Below, piece by piece: positions 12,292 through 24,699 of a stretch of DNA of 64,000 nt. Position 1 is the first letter of the stretch, and each line of letters starts with the position of its first letter. The translations under genes and the position numbers were made by a program. The stretch is from Tetracentron sinense (taxonomy: Eukaryota; Streptophyta; Magnoliopsida; Trochodendrales; Trochodendraceae): the NCBI GenBank assembly GCA_015143295.1, contig CM026562.1, positions 2,914,001-2,978,000 of the forward strand, given 5' to 3'. The notes below the pieces were generated by a model, which saw only the letters and a list, made by a program, of their open reading frames with translations, made no database searches and was not told the DNA's origin.

Positions 12292-12552
12292 TGTGGTGCA
12301 CCCAATCTGTGGCGCATCCTGGGGGATGTATCTGCTCCATGGCGCATCCTCTTGGGTGCAGCCTCTCCGTGGGACATCTTGGGGGATGCCCCTTGTCCAC
12401 GGTGCATCATTGGGGATGCAACTACTCCGTGGTGTATCCTGGGGGATGCACCTGCTCCATGGTATATCCGTGGGGATGCACCCTGTTCGTGGTGTATCAT
12501 TGGGGATACACCTGCTCCGTGGGGCATTCTTGGGGATGCACCTTGTCCCTGG
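12292..12552 (-). repeat. 30-bp coding minisatellite (10-residue repeat)
   Basis: Eight to nine copies of a 30-bp unit (plus-strand 'ggtgcatcmtkggggatgca' core). The coding strand gives 10-residue units such as GASPRIHHGV, GASPRIYHGA and GASPKMSHGE. It lies near the start of the Ogre/Tat ORF1 region, about 480 bp from the 24-bp array. Both arrays keep frame. Confidence 0.85.
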
Positions 12553-12857
12553 ACCTGGCAGGGTTGACTCCTCTGTGGAGGGACAATAAGACCCTCATTG
12601 AGGGTTCGGCCAGTAGACTGAGGCCTCATGATCGGGGCCGCTACCACCTCAGCCCAAGTTAGGGGATGAGTTGCTGGGATCGACATCGGAGGTACATAGA
12701 CCCTCTTGATCGTGAGTATATAGGCCAGCCTAATGTAGACGGTCTTGATTATCGTACACACCAATTGGAGAGAAGATAGAAAAAGGATTACTCACTTTCT
12801 TTTGTTTTGTTCTTCTTTTATTTTTAAATTCTTCATCAAAGATGAGAGGAGAAGAAA

Positions 12858-12875
12858 GTCCCATCGGGCGTGCCA
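12858..12875 (-). promoter_or_regulatory. Reverse-transcription primer site of the minus-strand Ogre/Tat
   Basis: On the minus strand this reads TGGCACGCCCGATGGGAC. It begins with TGG, as required to pair with a tRNA CCA end, and is of a type common in Tat-group elements. The LTR end (TTACA) lies a few bases away at 12882. The exact tRNA is not assigned. Confidence 0.65.
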
Positions 12876-13668
12876 TTAATTTGTAAGCGCAAAATTTGTC
12901 TTATCAAATTTCCTCCATTATTGTATGGAGTTTGTTGTTTGTTGTGGGGGACTATCATTTTAATCTGAGTAAACTCAGATTGCTAAAATACCTTCCCAGT
13001 ATTGGAGAAGAACCTCTGATTAAGATGAAGATTAAAAAAGAACAAATTGAATAAAGTATATTTCTTTATTCGAAGGGGTTGCCCAGATCTTATGTAGGCG
13101 TTACAAGTGCCTCATTGAGGTATTTGCAAGAAAAGAAAAAGATTGGTGGCCTTATTTGAGGGCTCACCTTATATTCTCCATGTCGAGGGAGTCTTCCTAT
13201 GTTTCCTCGCGTGTGTGTTTCCTGTGAGAAACACTCCTTTTATAGGTTTGAGAGAGTCCTTTTTGGGACTCCCTTATTTTAGGAAAGTCAAGATGGACTG
13301 TCCTATTAGAGGATGCTAGTTCACGGGTCTTCCTTATCTGAGGGACTCCTTAAGCTCAAGAAAATCCACTTCTTTTGAGGATTCTTGTACCAGGTTTCCT
13401 CTTTTTGGAGGGAATCCTAATACCTTTCGAAAATGAGGATGTTTAACCACATCCTTTCTTAGGATATAGGACATAGTCCTAATTCTAGCATAATTATGGG
13501 GTGCCATGTGGTATCCCATGGGATTTTAAAAGAGGGGATCTTTATCTTGGGATCCCCCCACAGCTTGATAGAGAATCCTCTTTATCACGGATTCTCTGCC
13601 CTATGAAAGTCTGATACTGACTGTCAGCCAGGGATAGACTGACTTAGGTCACTTCACGGATTTAAAGG

Positions 13669-13870
13669 GTGAGACTATAGGTTCTGCCCATGTACCACAG
13701 GATAAGACCATGAGTCTTGCTCACAGATCATAGGGTGAGACCATAGTTCTTTCCCATGGACCGGGTGAGACCATAGGTTCTGCCCACGGACCACAGGGTA
13801 AGACTATAGGTCTTGCCCACGGACCATAGTATTAGACCATAGTTCTTGCCCACGGACCACAGGTCTTGCC
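13669..13870. repeat. 33-bp tandem repeat, ~6 copies
   Basis: Units of the form 'gggtgagaccataggttctg' plus 'cccacggaccaca'. Six copies, one slightly shortened. They lie in the U3 part of the LTR. Confidence 0.85.
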
Positions 13871-13899
13871 TGTCGTCTGGGATTAGATCCAAGACATTA

Positions 13900-14540
13900 T
13901 ATTTGATCCGTGAGAATTTATCCTCATAGACGGGACACGTGTCAGCCTCTTGGAGGCTGACACTAATGTTGGAGCTGCGAGGTTTTGATTCTCACAGATT
14001 ATACACATGTCAACCTCTCGGAAGCTGACACTCAAGGTTAAATCCTTGAGGTTTTTCTCCTCACAGATAAACAAGTGTTAGCCTTTTAGAGGCTGACACT
14101 CAAAATTTGATCAGTGGAATTTTAATCCTCACGGATTGACTAGTGTCAGTTTTCTTGAGGTTGACACTCAGACATGATTCATGGGAGTTTATCCTCACGG
14201 ATTGAACACGTGTTAGCCCCTCGAAGCTTGACACTAAATAAGATCCATGGGGGTTTTATTGTCACGGATGGGACAAGTGTCAACCTCTCAGAGGCTGAGT
14301 ATGATCTGTGGGGGTCTTATCCTTACGGATGAGACAGGTGTCAGCCTCTCGGGGGCTAACACTCAAAATTGGATCCGTGAGGTTTTGTCCTCTTGGATTG
14401 AACATGTGTCTGTCTCTTAGAGACTAACACTAAGGGTTTATACGTGTGGTTTTGCCCTCACAGATAGGGCATGTGTTAGCCCCTTTGGAGGCTATCACTT
14501 AGGGTGGATCCGTGAGGTTTATCCTCACGGATCAAACCCC
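13900..14540. repeat. ~67-bp tandem array, each unit with two palindromes (~10 copies)
   Basis: Each unit contains a 'gatccgtgagg..cctcacggat' hairpin and a 'gtgtcagcctc..gaggctgacac' hairpin. The clearest are 14507-14533 (11-bp perfect stem) and 13939-13963 (11-bp perfect stem, 3-nt loop). Other units carry decayed versions. The array lies upstream of the TATA box of the minus-strand LTR. Confidence 0.85.
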
Positions 14541-15111
14541 CACCTGCTTAGCTAGGTGGCATGATGCCAGTCATCAGGATTTTGATGCTGATAGTTAAAG
14601 GTACCGCTCGTGCCACAGGCACACGTGAACCTAACCATCGCTCCGAGAGACCATGATCAGGTGTGTGCCATTACACACACACCTGAGCAATGGATGGTGA
14701 GATTTCACTGCCCATAGTTACTTTGAACCCGAACCTGCTTACACCCTATACCTATCTCTAATCATGGTTGACTATCAGGGAACATTCTACCTTGAGAAGC
14801 ACCGACCGAGGGGCATGTAATGAGCCAAACCTGTGCTTGTAGTAAACTACATCCAACCCTGCATCCCGACATAGCATATAGGGTTCAAATCCCAGGCAGA
14901 TAGGTTTTGACAAGACCTATCCCTAACCTTGACTTGATAGGCCCTCGGTTTCCAATAACCTAGGTAAAGCACGTCGGACCTCTGTTTGTCTGTCCTATCA
15001 GATCACATGTGCATTGTCACATGCAATCAAAAAATTGCATTATCATCATTTTGCATTTTTCATCTGCATATACAGCACACTCACATCGAGTCTATTTCTT
15101 GTCCATGTAGA

Positions 15112-15995
15112 TGGCAGGTCCTTCAGGGATTGTCTAGTCAATTGGTCAACCATCACGGCCCGTGCATTTGACATCTCAGGCGGCATGTGACAACAACCTC
15201 TAGAAAGCAATTGAGGTCTTCACTCCGAGTCAACATCTCGCTTGGGCTTAGTACTACAAAACTGGGTCGATCTTAGACCTGTCCATGGTTAAACCGGACC
15301 CGTGCCTCATGAACGCTGTTATCTAGTATTGGAACCCATCACATATGGTGTTCCGCTTTGGTAAGAGTGAATTGTGTCCAACAGTGGAAGAGATTCAGCG
15401 GATTCTGGGTTTAAACATAGATGGCAGAGCCATACTACCGCGCTACAAGATAACATATCAGGCAGACCTCTCAAGGTTCTTGCATACCAAGCCTGCCTGC
15501 TTGTAGCACGGCTTTAACGACTCTTTCGATTAGAAACTAATAAAGTATCTTGGAAAGCAGTACAAGGGGAAGTGGGACCCTGACTCCATTATAGTCGAAC
15601 TTCTGGGTCTCAATGCCCTTGTACTGATAGCTATGTCTCAGTTGGTGTTCCCGAAGTGCCACTCCCTCTCCGAATCAATACTGGTAGGAATCATTGAAGA
15701 TATGCACAACTTCGGATCAGTTGTACCATTTATCCTAGCAGAGCTTCTCAGGACTCTCAATCGGGCAACAGACCGCAGAAAGGGCATCTTCTATGCCAGT
15801 GCACCACTCCTAAATTTATGGTTGGTAGGATACTTTCCAATGATCATCCCGGAACCAGTCGATCTCCTTGAAGCATATAGTCAACCTCACAAGATTTCTC
15901 AGAATCAGGGACAGATAGTGACTACCGATGTCAGAATGCCCTACCAGCTTCTCCAAACCCTATCAGAGGAGGAGATCACCTGGCAATGCGAGTGA
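15112..15995 (+). CDS. Ogre/Tat ORF1 with plant-mobile-domain-like motif (fossil)
   Basis: Translation around 15340-15450 gives VFRFGKSELCPTVEEIQRIL, the signature seen at the start of plant mobile domain-like (aminotransferase-like) proteins and of ORF1 in Ogre/Tat elements. It is followed by an open stretch (15633-15995) containing PKCHSLSESILVGIIEDMHN and GIFYASAPLLNLWLVGYF. A coiled, Gln/Glu-rich part follows at about 16370-16620. The function of ORF1 is not established. The reading is interrupted in several places. It is fossil element sequence. Confidence 0.65.
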
Positions 15996-17419
15996 CTTGT
16001 TTTGAAAAAGCTACCTCGTGTCGTTATAATGGGGAGACGATGTATGATCCTTATCGGTCAAACAGGCTTCGCAGTCTACGTACCACTCCCAGCCCTCCAC
16101 CAGTTTGTATTCCTTCAGCGCATTCCAGTGATAGGCCGATAGGGAAGTGATTGGATCACTTTCTCAGTGCACTCCGACAGCCTCACTCAACCCTTCCAAT
16201 CATGTTGGCGAAGCTCCAGACGAGAATAATGGGCAGACTTTGTGGTTACATTAAGCCACTGACCGATCTTGACATTCCATCCAGTATGCCTGCACCTAGG
16301 GAACTGCCCATACCTATCTCGGCTCCGTTAAAAGGAACCATACTCATAACAAAGATGGTGGTTCTCTAGAGAGACATGTTCCTGGAGAGACAACTCCAGA
16401 TCCAGCAGAAGGAGAGAATGCTACAAAAAGCCTAGGATGTATTCAGGCAACAAGAAGCGGAGTGGAACTGTGACCTTCAAGCCATGCAAGGGAAGGTCGA
16501 ACAGTTTGAGAAGACAGTCCAAGCTCTCCAGAAGAGACGTAGAGGCGATGCCAGAGAAACCACCATCATCAAGGCCCAGCTGAACTTCTACCAAGAGCAG
16601 CTTGATAGTGCAAAGGTTAAGATGACCTCTCGGATTCGACAGTTTGGATCCTGAATGTTCAATGCTACTGAGGCAATTGAAAACATGTAGGTTGAGGTCA
16701 TCACATTAACGGTGTGCCCCAGCCACTTGACTTTGCAATCCCTGACGGACCTGCTTAGGATAGTCTTTTCCCTTTTTGAGTCGCACAGTCCTGTACTCAT
16801 TTTGCATGCATCAATGAAAAATCATTTTCTAGCATCTTCTTCCTGACATCATGTATATTCATGTTTAGTCGTTGCATCATTTTCAGTTGCATGAGTCGAC
16901 CCATGACTCGATCTATGATTGCAATTCTCGTAGAAGCAGTAGCCGTAGATGCAGTACTAATAGAGGTATCAGTCACAGAAGAAGCATACAGTACAGCCTC
17001 CATTGACAGTCAATCAGAACCGATGGTAGAACCATCCAACTAGCATCAACGAACCAGTGAGATCCTGTAGTCTTATGAGAGAGATATAACGGTTATGCAA
17101 GCAAAGTTAATGTTCAGGAATCCCTGAAGATTCTCATTGGTGCCTGAACTGAAGAACCTCCCATTCGAATCCCTATAGGGGAATCTTCTGAGTAGCCTCA
17201 TCCAAAGCCACATCAGCCAATCCCTATCATAATTCCTAACCCTATGCCTGCACCAGGTGGAAGAGAAGAATATGATCAATATGATGAGTAGCCCAAGGCC
17301 ACGCACGTTAATTAGGACCGGCCGTCATCCCCGGACCCTACTCCGTCCCTCAAAGATCAGCACAAGGAAATCAAACAGATGAAGGAGGAGATGAGATGGA
17401 TGAAGGGGCATCTGCAAGC

Positions 17420-18409
17420 CCCTGTCTCTTATTGGAAGACCTGACTTTCTCATCCGGGGATGCAGTACCCCCAGGGTTCAAGATGCTAAACTTTGACAAA
17501 TACGATGGCACAGGCTGTCCGAAGCAACATCTACAGTTGTATCTGGGAGAAATGCTCTAGCATAACAAGAATCAGCCTCTACTCATCCAGTACTTCTAAA
17601 AAGGTCTGAAGGGGGCAGCCCTTACATGGTGGATGTCGATTAAGAAACAGTGAATCAAGACCTGGCAGGATTTCATAAATAGTTTTGTGAAGTAGTACTC
17701 CTTTAACCAAGAGCTTTGGCCTTAGCGAAGCCAACTGGAACAAATGTACCAGGGGAACATTGAATCCTTCCTGGAATACACCACCCACAGGAGGGAAATG
17801 ACAGCAAAGGTAATCCACTCCAATCCCCAAGGAAGAGTTAGCAAACATATTCATGGGCACTCTAAAGCAACCCTACTCCACTCTAATGGTGACATTACCA
17901 ATTGTGGATTTTGGCACCATTTTCAAAACCAGTGCCCACATCGAGACAACCATCCAGAGCGGTGCCATCCATTCTGGCTTAAGGCTTGCTCCCCCCAGAA
18001 CAGTAGCACCTGTAAACAGAAACAGTGGTCCTCGGGACCAGAGAAGGAGAGAAGATGTTCAGATGGTATCTTCTGCAGCACCTATCAGATTACCAGCGCC
18101 CGTCGCTCAGCCTCAGCAAGCATCAAAAAACACCCGGCTAGATAGATAAAACCAGGGGCAGAACCGTCTCCCCAGAAACTTCACTCCTCTTCCCTATTCT
18201 CTTAGCCAGTTATTGGACATCCTGACCAAGCAGGGACTTCTCGAGTTGAGAGGCCCTACCCCTCTCCTACCTCATAAACAGAACAAAAATTATCGTGCCA
18301 ATCATCACTGCGCCTTTCATCGAGGCCCAGGTCATACAACAGACTACTGCACTGGCCTGGAGTGCGCTATCCAGGATCTTTTGGATAAGGGAACCCGAAC
18401 CTTCTCTCT
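17420..18409 (+). CDS. Ogre/Tat gag (fossil, cut by solo LTR)
   Basis: Gag hallmarks are PPGFKMLNFDKYDGTGCPKQ followed by HLQLYLGEM, then GAALTWWMS, and the late block HCAFHRGPGHTTDYC with GLECAIQDLLDKG (about 18300-18400). It is cut at 18410 by a solo LTR. The text resumes at 20438 with PHNNQVNFIEW. There are several breaks. Confidence 0.8.
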
Positions 18410-20437
18410 TGTCGTTAATAGAATTGCTATGGGTAGTTTAGTATTTTGTCATGTTTTGATGCGTGTTTTGTTGTGTCTAAATGTTGTGGAGAATCTAAAG
18501 TGTCTAAGCTATCAAAAAAAAAAAGGGAAATCAGAGTTGACGATCGATCGCCAGATCCAACGATCGATTGCGAAAACCAGGAAATTTGAGGAAGCCTCTA
18601 TTTCCTCGACGATCGATCGCAACTGGTACGACAATCGATCTCCAAGTGATCGACGATCGATCGTCCAATATGACGATCGATCGCCACTCACAAAATAGAT
18701 TTTTTAAGGGTTTCGAATTTCGGGGTTTTTAACCCCCAGGCTATAAATAGAGGTTCTATTTCGAGGGTTTTATTATTCTAACATTTTCTAACCCTAATTT
18801 GGAAAAAAGGAGAGAAAACCTAGGGTTTTCAAGAGTTTTGACTTGGAGAAGAAGAGATTTGCTCAAGGGAGAAGAAGATTAACTTGGAGTTTAACCCCAA
18901 AGCTTGAGGGAGCCTCATCTAGCAATTTGGATTCAAGGGAAGAATCCCTAAGGTCGATATACTATCCAACTAAATCCTATTATGAATTTATATGTGTTTA
19001 AAATTGTTTAAGCTAGAAATAATGGAGTATTACTATGTTTATGGTGAGATTATAGAATATGGAATATGGATTATGGTTTAATTGTATGGAAATGGATTTG
19101 TGAACATGGATTGAAATTCTATGAACAATTATGGATGTAGTATATGGAGGATGAGAATTTCTATGGAGGATGGGATTAATGGATGAATGTGGATGGTGTT
19201 GGGTTGTATGGATGGATTTTGTATGATGAAATGGGAAGGGCAATGTATTCATAAAATACGTACCCAAGGTGTTTGTGAAAATGTTTGAAAGGATAAATAC
19301 TAAGATTACACTATGGAATTGTTGGAAATTGATTATAAATCATGTTAAGAATTATGATAAGGTATATATACGTAATTGTTTTGTTAAGTTATGCCTAATT
19401 ATTCGCATGGTAATCAATAGTCGGGAAGGTAAGAACTTAGAGGAAAATCTCTCAAACCAAGAATTCTCTAACTATGTTGTACGGGACAGTATAGTGGAGT
19501 TTACATGGTGGGAGATCGGAATCTAAGCAATTACCAACTCGAATGTTAATTACAACACTTATGCACAAATGCACGTGTATGTTAAAATAAGAGTCTCACA
19601 AGTTACACATGTGGACCACAAGCATAAGCATTGCATACGCCTGATATTTTGAATAAGCCCAATGAGGGATCTGAATAAGTGCATGTTTTGAATAAGCTGC
19701 TCAAGACTCGTAACCATAAGCATGACATACGTATGACATTCTGAATAAGCCCCTTGAGGGATCTGAATAAGTGCATAAGCATAAGCATCTCACAAGCACA
19801 TGGTCTCATAAGCATAAGCATTTCATAAGTATGTTGTCTTCTAAGTCTAAGGTTCTTACAAGTACATGAGTCAAGGTCATGATATGATGTATATGAGCAC
19901 ATGTTTTTCCACACTCTGATTATGTTATTATGCTATTGGTTATGGTTCTAACTAAGTGTAGGCATACTATATTGTTGGTTGGATTTTATATACACCGAGT
20001 TCTTTTGTACTCAGCTAGACTATTGTCTTGGCAGGTGTGGAGCCAGAGTCGGTGGTCGAGCCTTGGGTTGAGGAAACGTACGGTGTTGAGAAGGAAGGCG
20101 ACCTTTTCTCTGAGGGAGCTAGAGATCTAGATAGCTTTCCTTATTAGTAGGTGTTTGTTTCAGTTTTAAGGATTGTAATAGACTTATGATACTTTGATTT
20201 CAGTTACAGTTTTGATGTTGCATCAAAGTTTTTAAGTGGTTGGAGTACTTTGATCTTAGTGGGTTATGTTGACCCTAAACTTGTACAGGATGGTTTGAGT
20301 TTTAAATCGAATTTTATTACTCTCATTTCTGGAGACTCGTGTAGTATGCCTTGTATGTCATAGATTTAAGCAGGTTTAAGAAATGTGATGATTCCAAAGT
20401 CCTATTTTGGTCGAGGTAGGATTTTGGGGTCGTTACA
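18410..20437 (+). mobile_element. Solo LTR, Ty3/Gypsy (2028 bp), inserted in Ogre/Tat gag
   Basis: It begins TGTCGTTAATAG and ends TTTTGGGGTCGTTACA, like the ends of the solo LTRs at 6728 and 30840. It carries a dense cluster of GACGATCGATCG words (18541-18680), a TATA box ctataaatag (18741-18750), a leader rich in gagaaa and a ~95-bp repeat with 'gagggatctgaataagtgca' (about 19640-19780). No coding region. A clean target duplication was not found. Confidence 0.75.
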
Positions 20438-21464
20438 CTCCCACACAACAACCAAGTTAACTTTATCGAATGGGAAGAACCCGGGGCAGGGCAGCCGAAA
20501 CCTAGCGCATCCGTAGTTGATGATGGCATTATCAGGCCTTTATACCAGCCTCCTGTCATAATCTCTTTTCCCCAGTCAAACATACAGACCATCTAGTCTC
20601 CAGTACAGATCCCTGTCCTCGAACAGATCATCTACACTATCTCTTGCCCTGTAAATTGGCCCACAGTCCCAAGTCAAGCCTCCACCTCTACAGGCCCCAT
20701 CCGGATCCCTTACATCCCTTCTCCACCTTTCAATCTCAACCATGTACCCGCTCCATGCTCTCTCATCCTTGAGAGTGAGAGCATTGCCTAACTCACCAGA
20801 TCTGGCCGGGTGTACCAACCCCCAATAGCTAAGCCAACAAAGGCAAAGGGAACAGAGAAAGACAAAAGCAAGGGTGTCAGACCTAAAGAGAGAAGTAGCA
20901 GACTCGGCAGTCTTGCTGAAAATCCTAGAAAAAGCAGAGGAGTTCAACATTACTCAGTAATTGAGCAAAGTCCCAGCACATATTTTCATCTTGGATCTTC
21001 TTCTAACTTCCGAGTATCACCGGAAGCAGCTACTCCAGGTATTTAAAAATGTCCACGTAAAACCAGAAATATCACCCAAAAAACTAGGGTATATGGTGGG
21101 GCAAGTACTCGAGTCCAGAATTATCTCCTTTACCGAAGAGGAAATACTCGACAGCGACAGAGATTATACCTGGGCTCTTCATATTGTAGTTCAGTGCATG
21201 AACAAAACCATATCATCAGTGCTCATCGATAACGACTCCGGCCTGAACGTCTGCACTTTATCAACACTGCAAAGCCTAGGGCAAAATCTCAGTCTGGTGA
21301 AGAAGAGACCCATGACAATCAGGGCTTTCGACAACTCTACAAGGCAAAACCTGGGCGACATAGACTTGGCCATCAGGGTTGGACCAGCTCAGTTCACAAC
21401 GAACTTTCAAGTCGTGAATGTGCCAGCCTCATTCACCTTGCTCCTTAGGAGGCTGTGGATCCAC
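20438..21464 (+). CDS. Ogre/Tat gag end and protease region (fossil)
   Basis: It resumes after the solo LTR with PHNNQVNFIEWEEPG. A Pro-rich linker precedes the aspartic protease region at about 21180-21464, where VLIDNDSGLNVCTLSTL stands where the active-site Asp-Ser/Thr-Gly loop is expected, and VPASFTLLLRRLWIH marks the end. The Copia element at 21465 cuts directly after this. It is broken. Confidence 0.75.
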
Positions 21465-23626
21465 TATTAGAAATGATGCCCAGAAAAGTCAATTAGATTG
21501 TAAGATTCTTATTAATTAGATTAATAGAGATATCTTCTTTATATATTGTGAATTCATTATGGGTAATTGACCATGATCATGAGAAGATTTATACAATATG
21601 AGATATTGACAAAGGTCCATAGGATATATTGTAGGAAAGCTATGTGATGGGACTATCATAGGCAGATATAGCTTTCCAGTTCCTTATACCTTATATAGTC
21701 ACAACTATGGGTGAAGCTGTGCACTTCACTTAAATGGCTGCCGCAATGCTAAGATGTTCTCAATGGTTGAGATGTAATTTTATCTCAAACTATTGTAGTG
21801 GAGACTACATATTAGCATATGGGTGCTTAAATGTACACTGATTGATTCCATTCAATAAGAGACCTTTTGCATAAACATACTATCAGATAGTTGGTTTCTC
21901 ATTCACATTGAATAGTTTTAATGATCCTTAGATCTTATGAGTTTATTTATAACTGAACAGTAATCTGACTGTTTTGATTCCACCAAAGTACTCTCTATCT
22001 TAGGGAATACGATATAGTGACAGTTGGATAGTCAGAAAGCTGTTCGAGTCATGATGAATTTCAAACATGAAATCCATGCTCATTAAATTGAGAGATTATC
22101 CAAGTTCCGGGTAAGACAGTCGATTATGCTTAAATCTTGTGAAGGTGATTTTGGAACAAAATAAGTTCGAAATATATTTTTATTAAAATATATTATACTT
22201 ATAAAAAGCTTTTCTCAAAATGTTTTACATGAGAAAATGTTTCTCATGGTCTAATCAGAAGTCTTGGAAACTCGGATGATGTGCAATGGGGTATGAGTTA
22301 GATAGTATAAATAATCTCGAAGGCCCATTAGGGATAATGTAATTGGAAGGATCAATTGAATCAAAAAGTTCATGTGGCGGGATCCTTAATGGTTAATGTT
22401 CTTACACTGGGATTCAATTGCAACACGGATATCCCACGTCACTTGCAATTCCGATGTCATTCCTATTTAAGGTCAATGGGATAACATTGAGTAAGCCAAT
22501 GTTAGAATGTCCCTGAGCAATCTGTGGAGGTGCTCATATAAGAAATACAAACTCATATAATTTATATAATGTTAATCAATAAATTAAATGTTTAAATGTT
22601 AATTATTAATAAAATAGATTAAATGTTAATCTATGGTTTAAATTAATTGTTAATTTAAATAAAAAGAATAATATTTATAATTATTTAATTAACATTAAAA
22701 TAGGGGAAATGGGTTTGACCCATATCCATAAACCCATAAGGTATGGACCTTAAAATAGGCCCAAGCCCATGGGATTTAATCCCTAGGGTGGGACGCACAT
22801 TTATTGTTTCCTAATTGGGTTATGAGAATGTTACATAATTAATTAATGTTTATTAATTCCTTAATTTATGGGATTAGATTCCAATCTTGGTATACAAGAA
22901 ATAATTAAGAAAAATGAAGAGTTTTATTAAAACTTGGAGACCAAGCTTCATGGGCTTATGCCCCCTATTGCTCACGCCCAACCCTTTTAGGGGTTTCCTA
23001 ATTGGTATTTAATTCCTAATTGTTAGGAGTTTGTTAGGTTGTTAGGATTCTTAGAATCTAGGAATTAGTTACACCCCCTTTACTTATGGAATCCTTTTGA
23101 GAAAGTGAATCCCAAATTAGAAGGTTTGAAACAACTAATTAATTTAAATTCTATAAATCCCCAACAACCAAACCGTATGAGATTTTAATCAAGAATCATT
23201 ATTGATTTTTTTCTCTCTTCCCCTCTCTCTCCAAACCGTGAGCTCCAAGGGATCCCTCCCTTGGATTTTCGTGAACCCCCCTTGGTGTTTTCTAGTAATT
23301 TTAATACTTAGGGTTTTGAACCCTAAGCTTTTGGGTGATAGAAAGTCTACACCAACATCTTCTTCTTCTCTTTGTTTTCTTCAAGACTAAAAAAAGATTC
23401 AAAGGCTTCGTGGGGATAGCAAAGAACAAGAACCGAGCTTCAAGTATTTCTTCGAGAAATCTCTACAAAAAGTTTTGACGATTTGAGTTGGTTTTTGCTT
23501 CCCCGGTGAACATCATTCACCTAGTTAATTTGACTAAAACATATAGATAGAATTATTTGTATTCTCTGGTGTAAAGATCCTCGGGATCCAGTTTTCCACA
23601 TAAATTTTTTATCTGGATTCCCTTCA

Positions 23627-24150
23627 TCCATGCGGTCGGAGTCATTCCCTCCTCTCTCCATCAAAGAATCGAATTCATTTAGGATGACCATCTGGTGGTG
23701 ATCCCTTTGGAGGAGATGGCTAATTCCTTTAGGGATATCCAAGAGCTAGGGCAAGGTACTGTCTTCATGACATACCAGTTTGAGCAAGTCAGTTCTATCG
23801 CCAGGGTAGAAGAGCAAAACAGGCAAATAGTGCCGCCGTTTGTCAAGATGATGGCCAGAATGAATTATCAACCAGGGTCAGGTCTGGGAGTCAGAAATCA
23901 AGGGATGAAAAATAGATACGTACCTCCGCGCTACACGCGACCATTCAGATTGGGGTACAAGCCCAAATTCGAAGACTATCTCTCCAAATTTACAAGGAGG
24001 AACAACAGGTCGGCGAAGCCGGGATCCCGACCTTATATCTTTGTAATCTTTCCAGTGGGAACCTTCAAGCCCTGCCCGGATACACTTCTTGCACCAGTTG
24101 CCAATTCATCAGACCCCCAGCCCAGTGTTGATTCTTCAGGGATTCCAGAT
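23627..24150 (+). repeat. Duplicate of Ogre/Tat protease-RT linker inside the Copia element
   Basis: It matches 30544-30839 plus 34236-34469, the Ogre/Tat sequence to the right of the whole insertion. It starts exactly after the first LTR, with the target-site word (tccat here, tccac at the right copy), and stops at about 24150 ('gattccagatctgg'). It encodes a G-patch-like stretch, MMARMNYQPGSGLGVRNQGM, and GYKPKFEDYLSKFTRR. Confidence 0.85.
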
Positions 24151-24699
24151 CTGGTTGATATATCATGTGTATATAAGACTGGGGACAGGTCCCTAAGTAC
24201 TATGATCTTCTACCGTACACTATGTGATCTTATAATGGGGAGTGTGAGTAAGCTAACAAGCCAAAGTTAGGCCCAATCCCTGTCACCTATGTGAGAACAT
24301 TGTGAAAACTGTATAAGCAAATAGTGGGAGCAACAACGCAAAGCGTGAGCTTTCGCTGGGTGTTTATTAGGTTCATGGTAGGTGAGCACATGAATAAGAG
24401 ATGTCATACAATAACGCCAAAGCGTGAGCATAACATTCATTATAGATCAGATAGTGGATCGAATGATCTAAAATTAACAAGATGAGATCTGTGAAAATTG
24501 AGAAGATAGTTTCTATCTACCTATTTAAGGCGATGTGATATTGTGCCTAAAGGCAGGATTACATTAAGCCAGTATCTAGGTATTCGATTCCAATGGATAC
24601 TTCCTAAATTGGCAATACTATTAGAAACAGACTCATAATCTAATAGTAATTAATGAATACAATAGATCCCTAATACTATCTTATTTGTCATTTGATTAG

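Larger units (their letters stand above)
8225..12882 (-). mobile_element. Ogre/Tat-type Ty3/Gypsy 5' part: primer site, ORF1, gag (broken, pol lacking)
   Basis: Read on the minus strand from the primer site at 12858-12875, the order is as follows. A long ORF1-like region (about 12764-10171) is rich in Pro, Ser and Arg, with two short coding repeats. Gag follows (about 10077-8683), with the Retrotrans_gag hallmarks AFTWNANLPE and FIARWRALTF and a His/Cys block, KYCPYHHMISHKICDC. A lysine/arginine-rich tail precedes the truncation near 8225. An extra ORF ahead of gag and this gag type are characteristic of Ogre/Tat elements. Protease, RT, RNase H and integrase are missing. It is a fossil with multiple breaks. 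Confidence 0.8.
12882..14560 (-). mobile_element. LTR of the minus-strand Ogre/Tat element
   Basis: It ends TTACA at 12882 beside the primer site. A TATA box, cctataaaagg, lies on the minus strand at 13236-13246, giving about 350 bp of transcribed R-U5. The upstream U3 holds a 33-bp repeat (13669-13870) and a ~67-bp palindrome array (13900-14540). The outer boundary near 14560 is a guess, because no clear TG end or target duplication is visible and the plus-strand element starts close by. Confidence 0.6.

Noticed and set aside
11545-12662. Plus-strand open frames of 93-162 codons
   Set aside because: They are shadows of the 24-bp and 30-bp minisatellites, which are open in several frames. 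The coding strand is the minus strand.
13900-14540. CRISPR-like regular repeat array
   Set aside because: The whole ~67-bp unit repeats, so there are no unique spacers. No cas genes are present and the context is a plant LTR.
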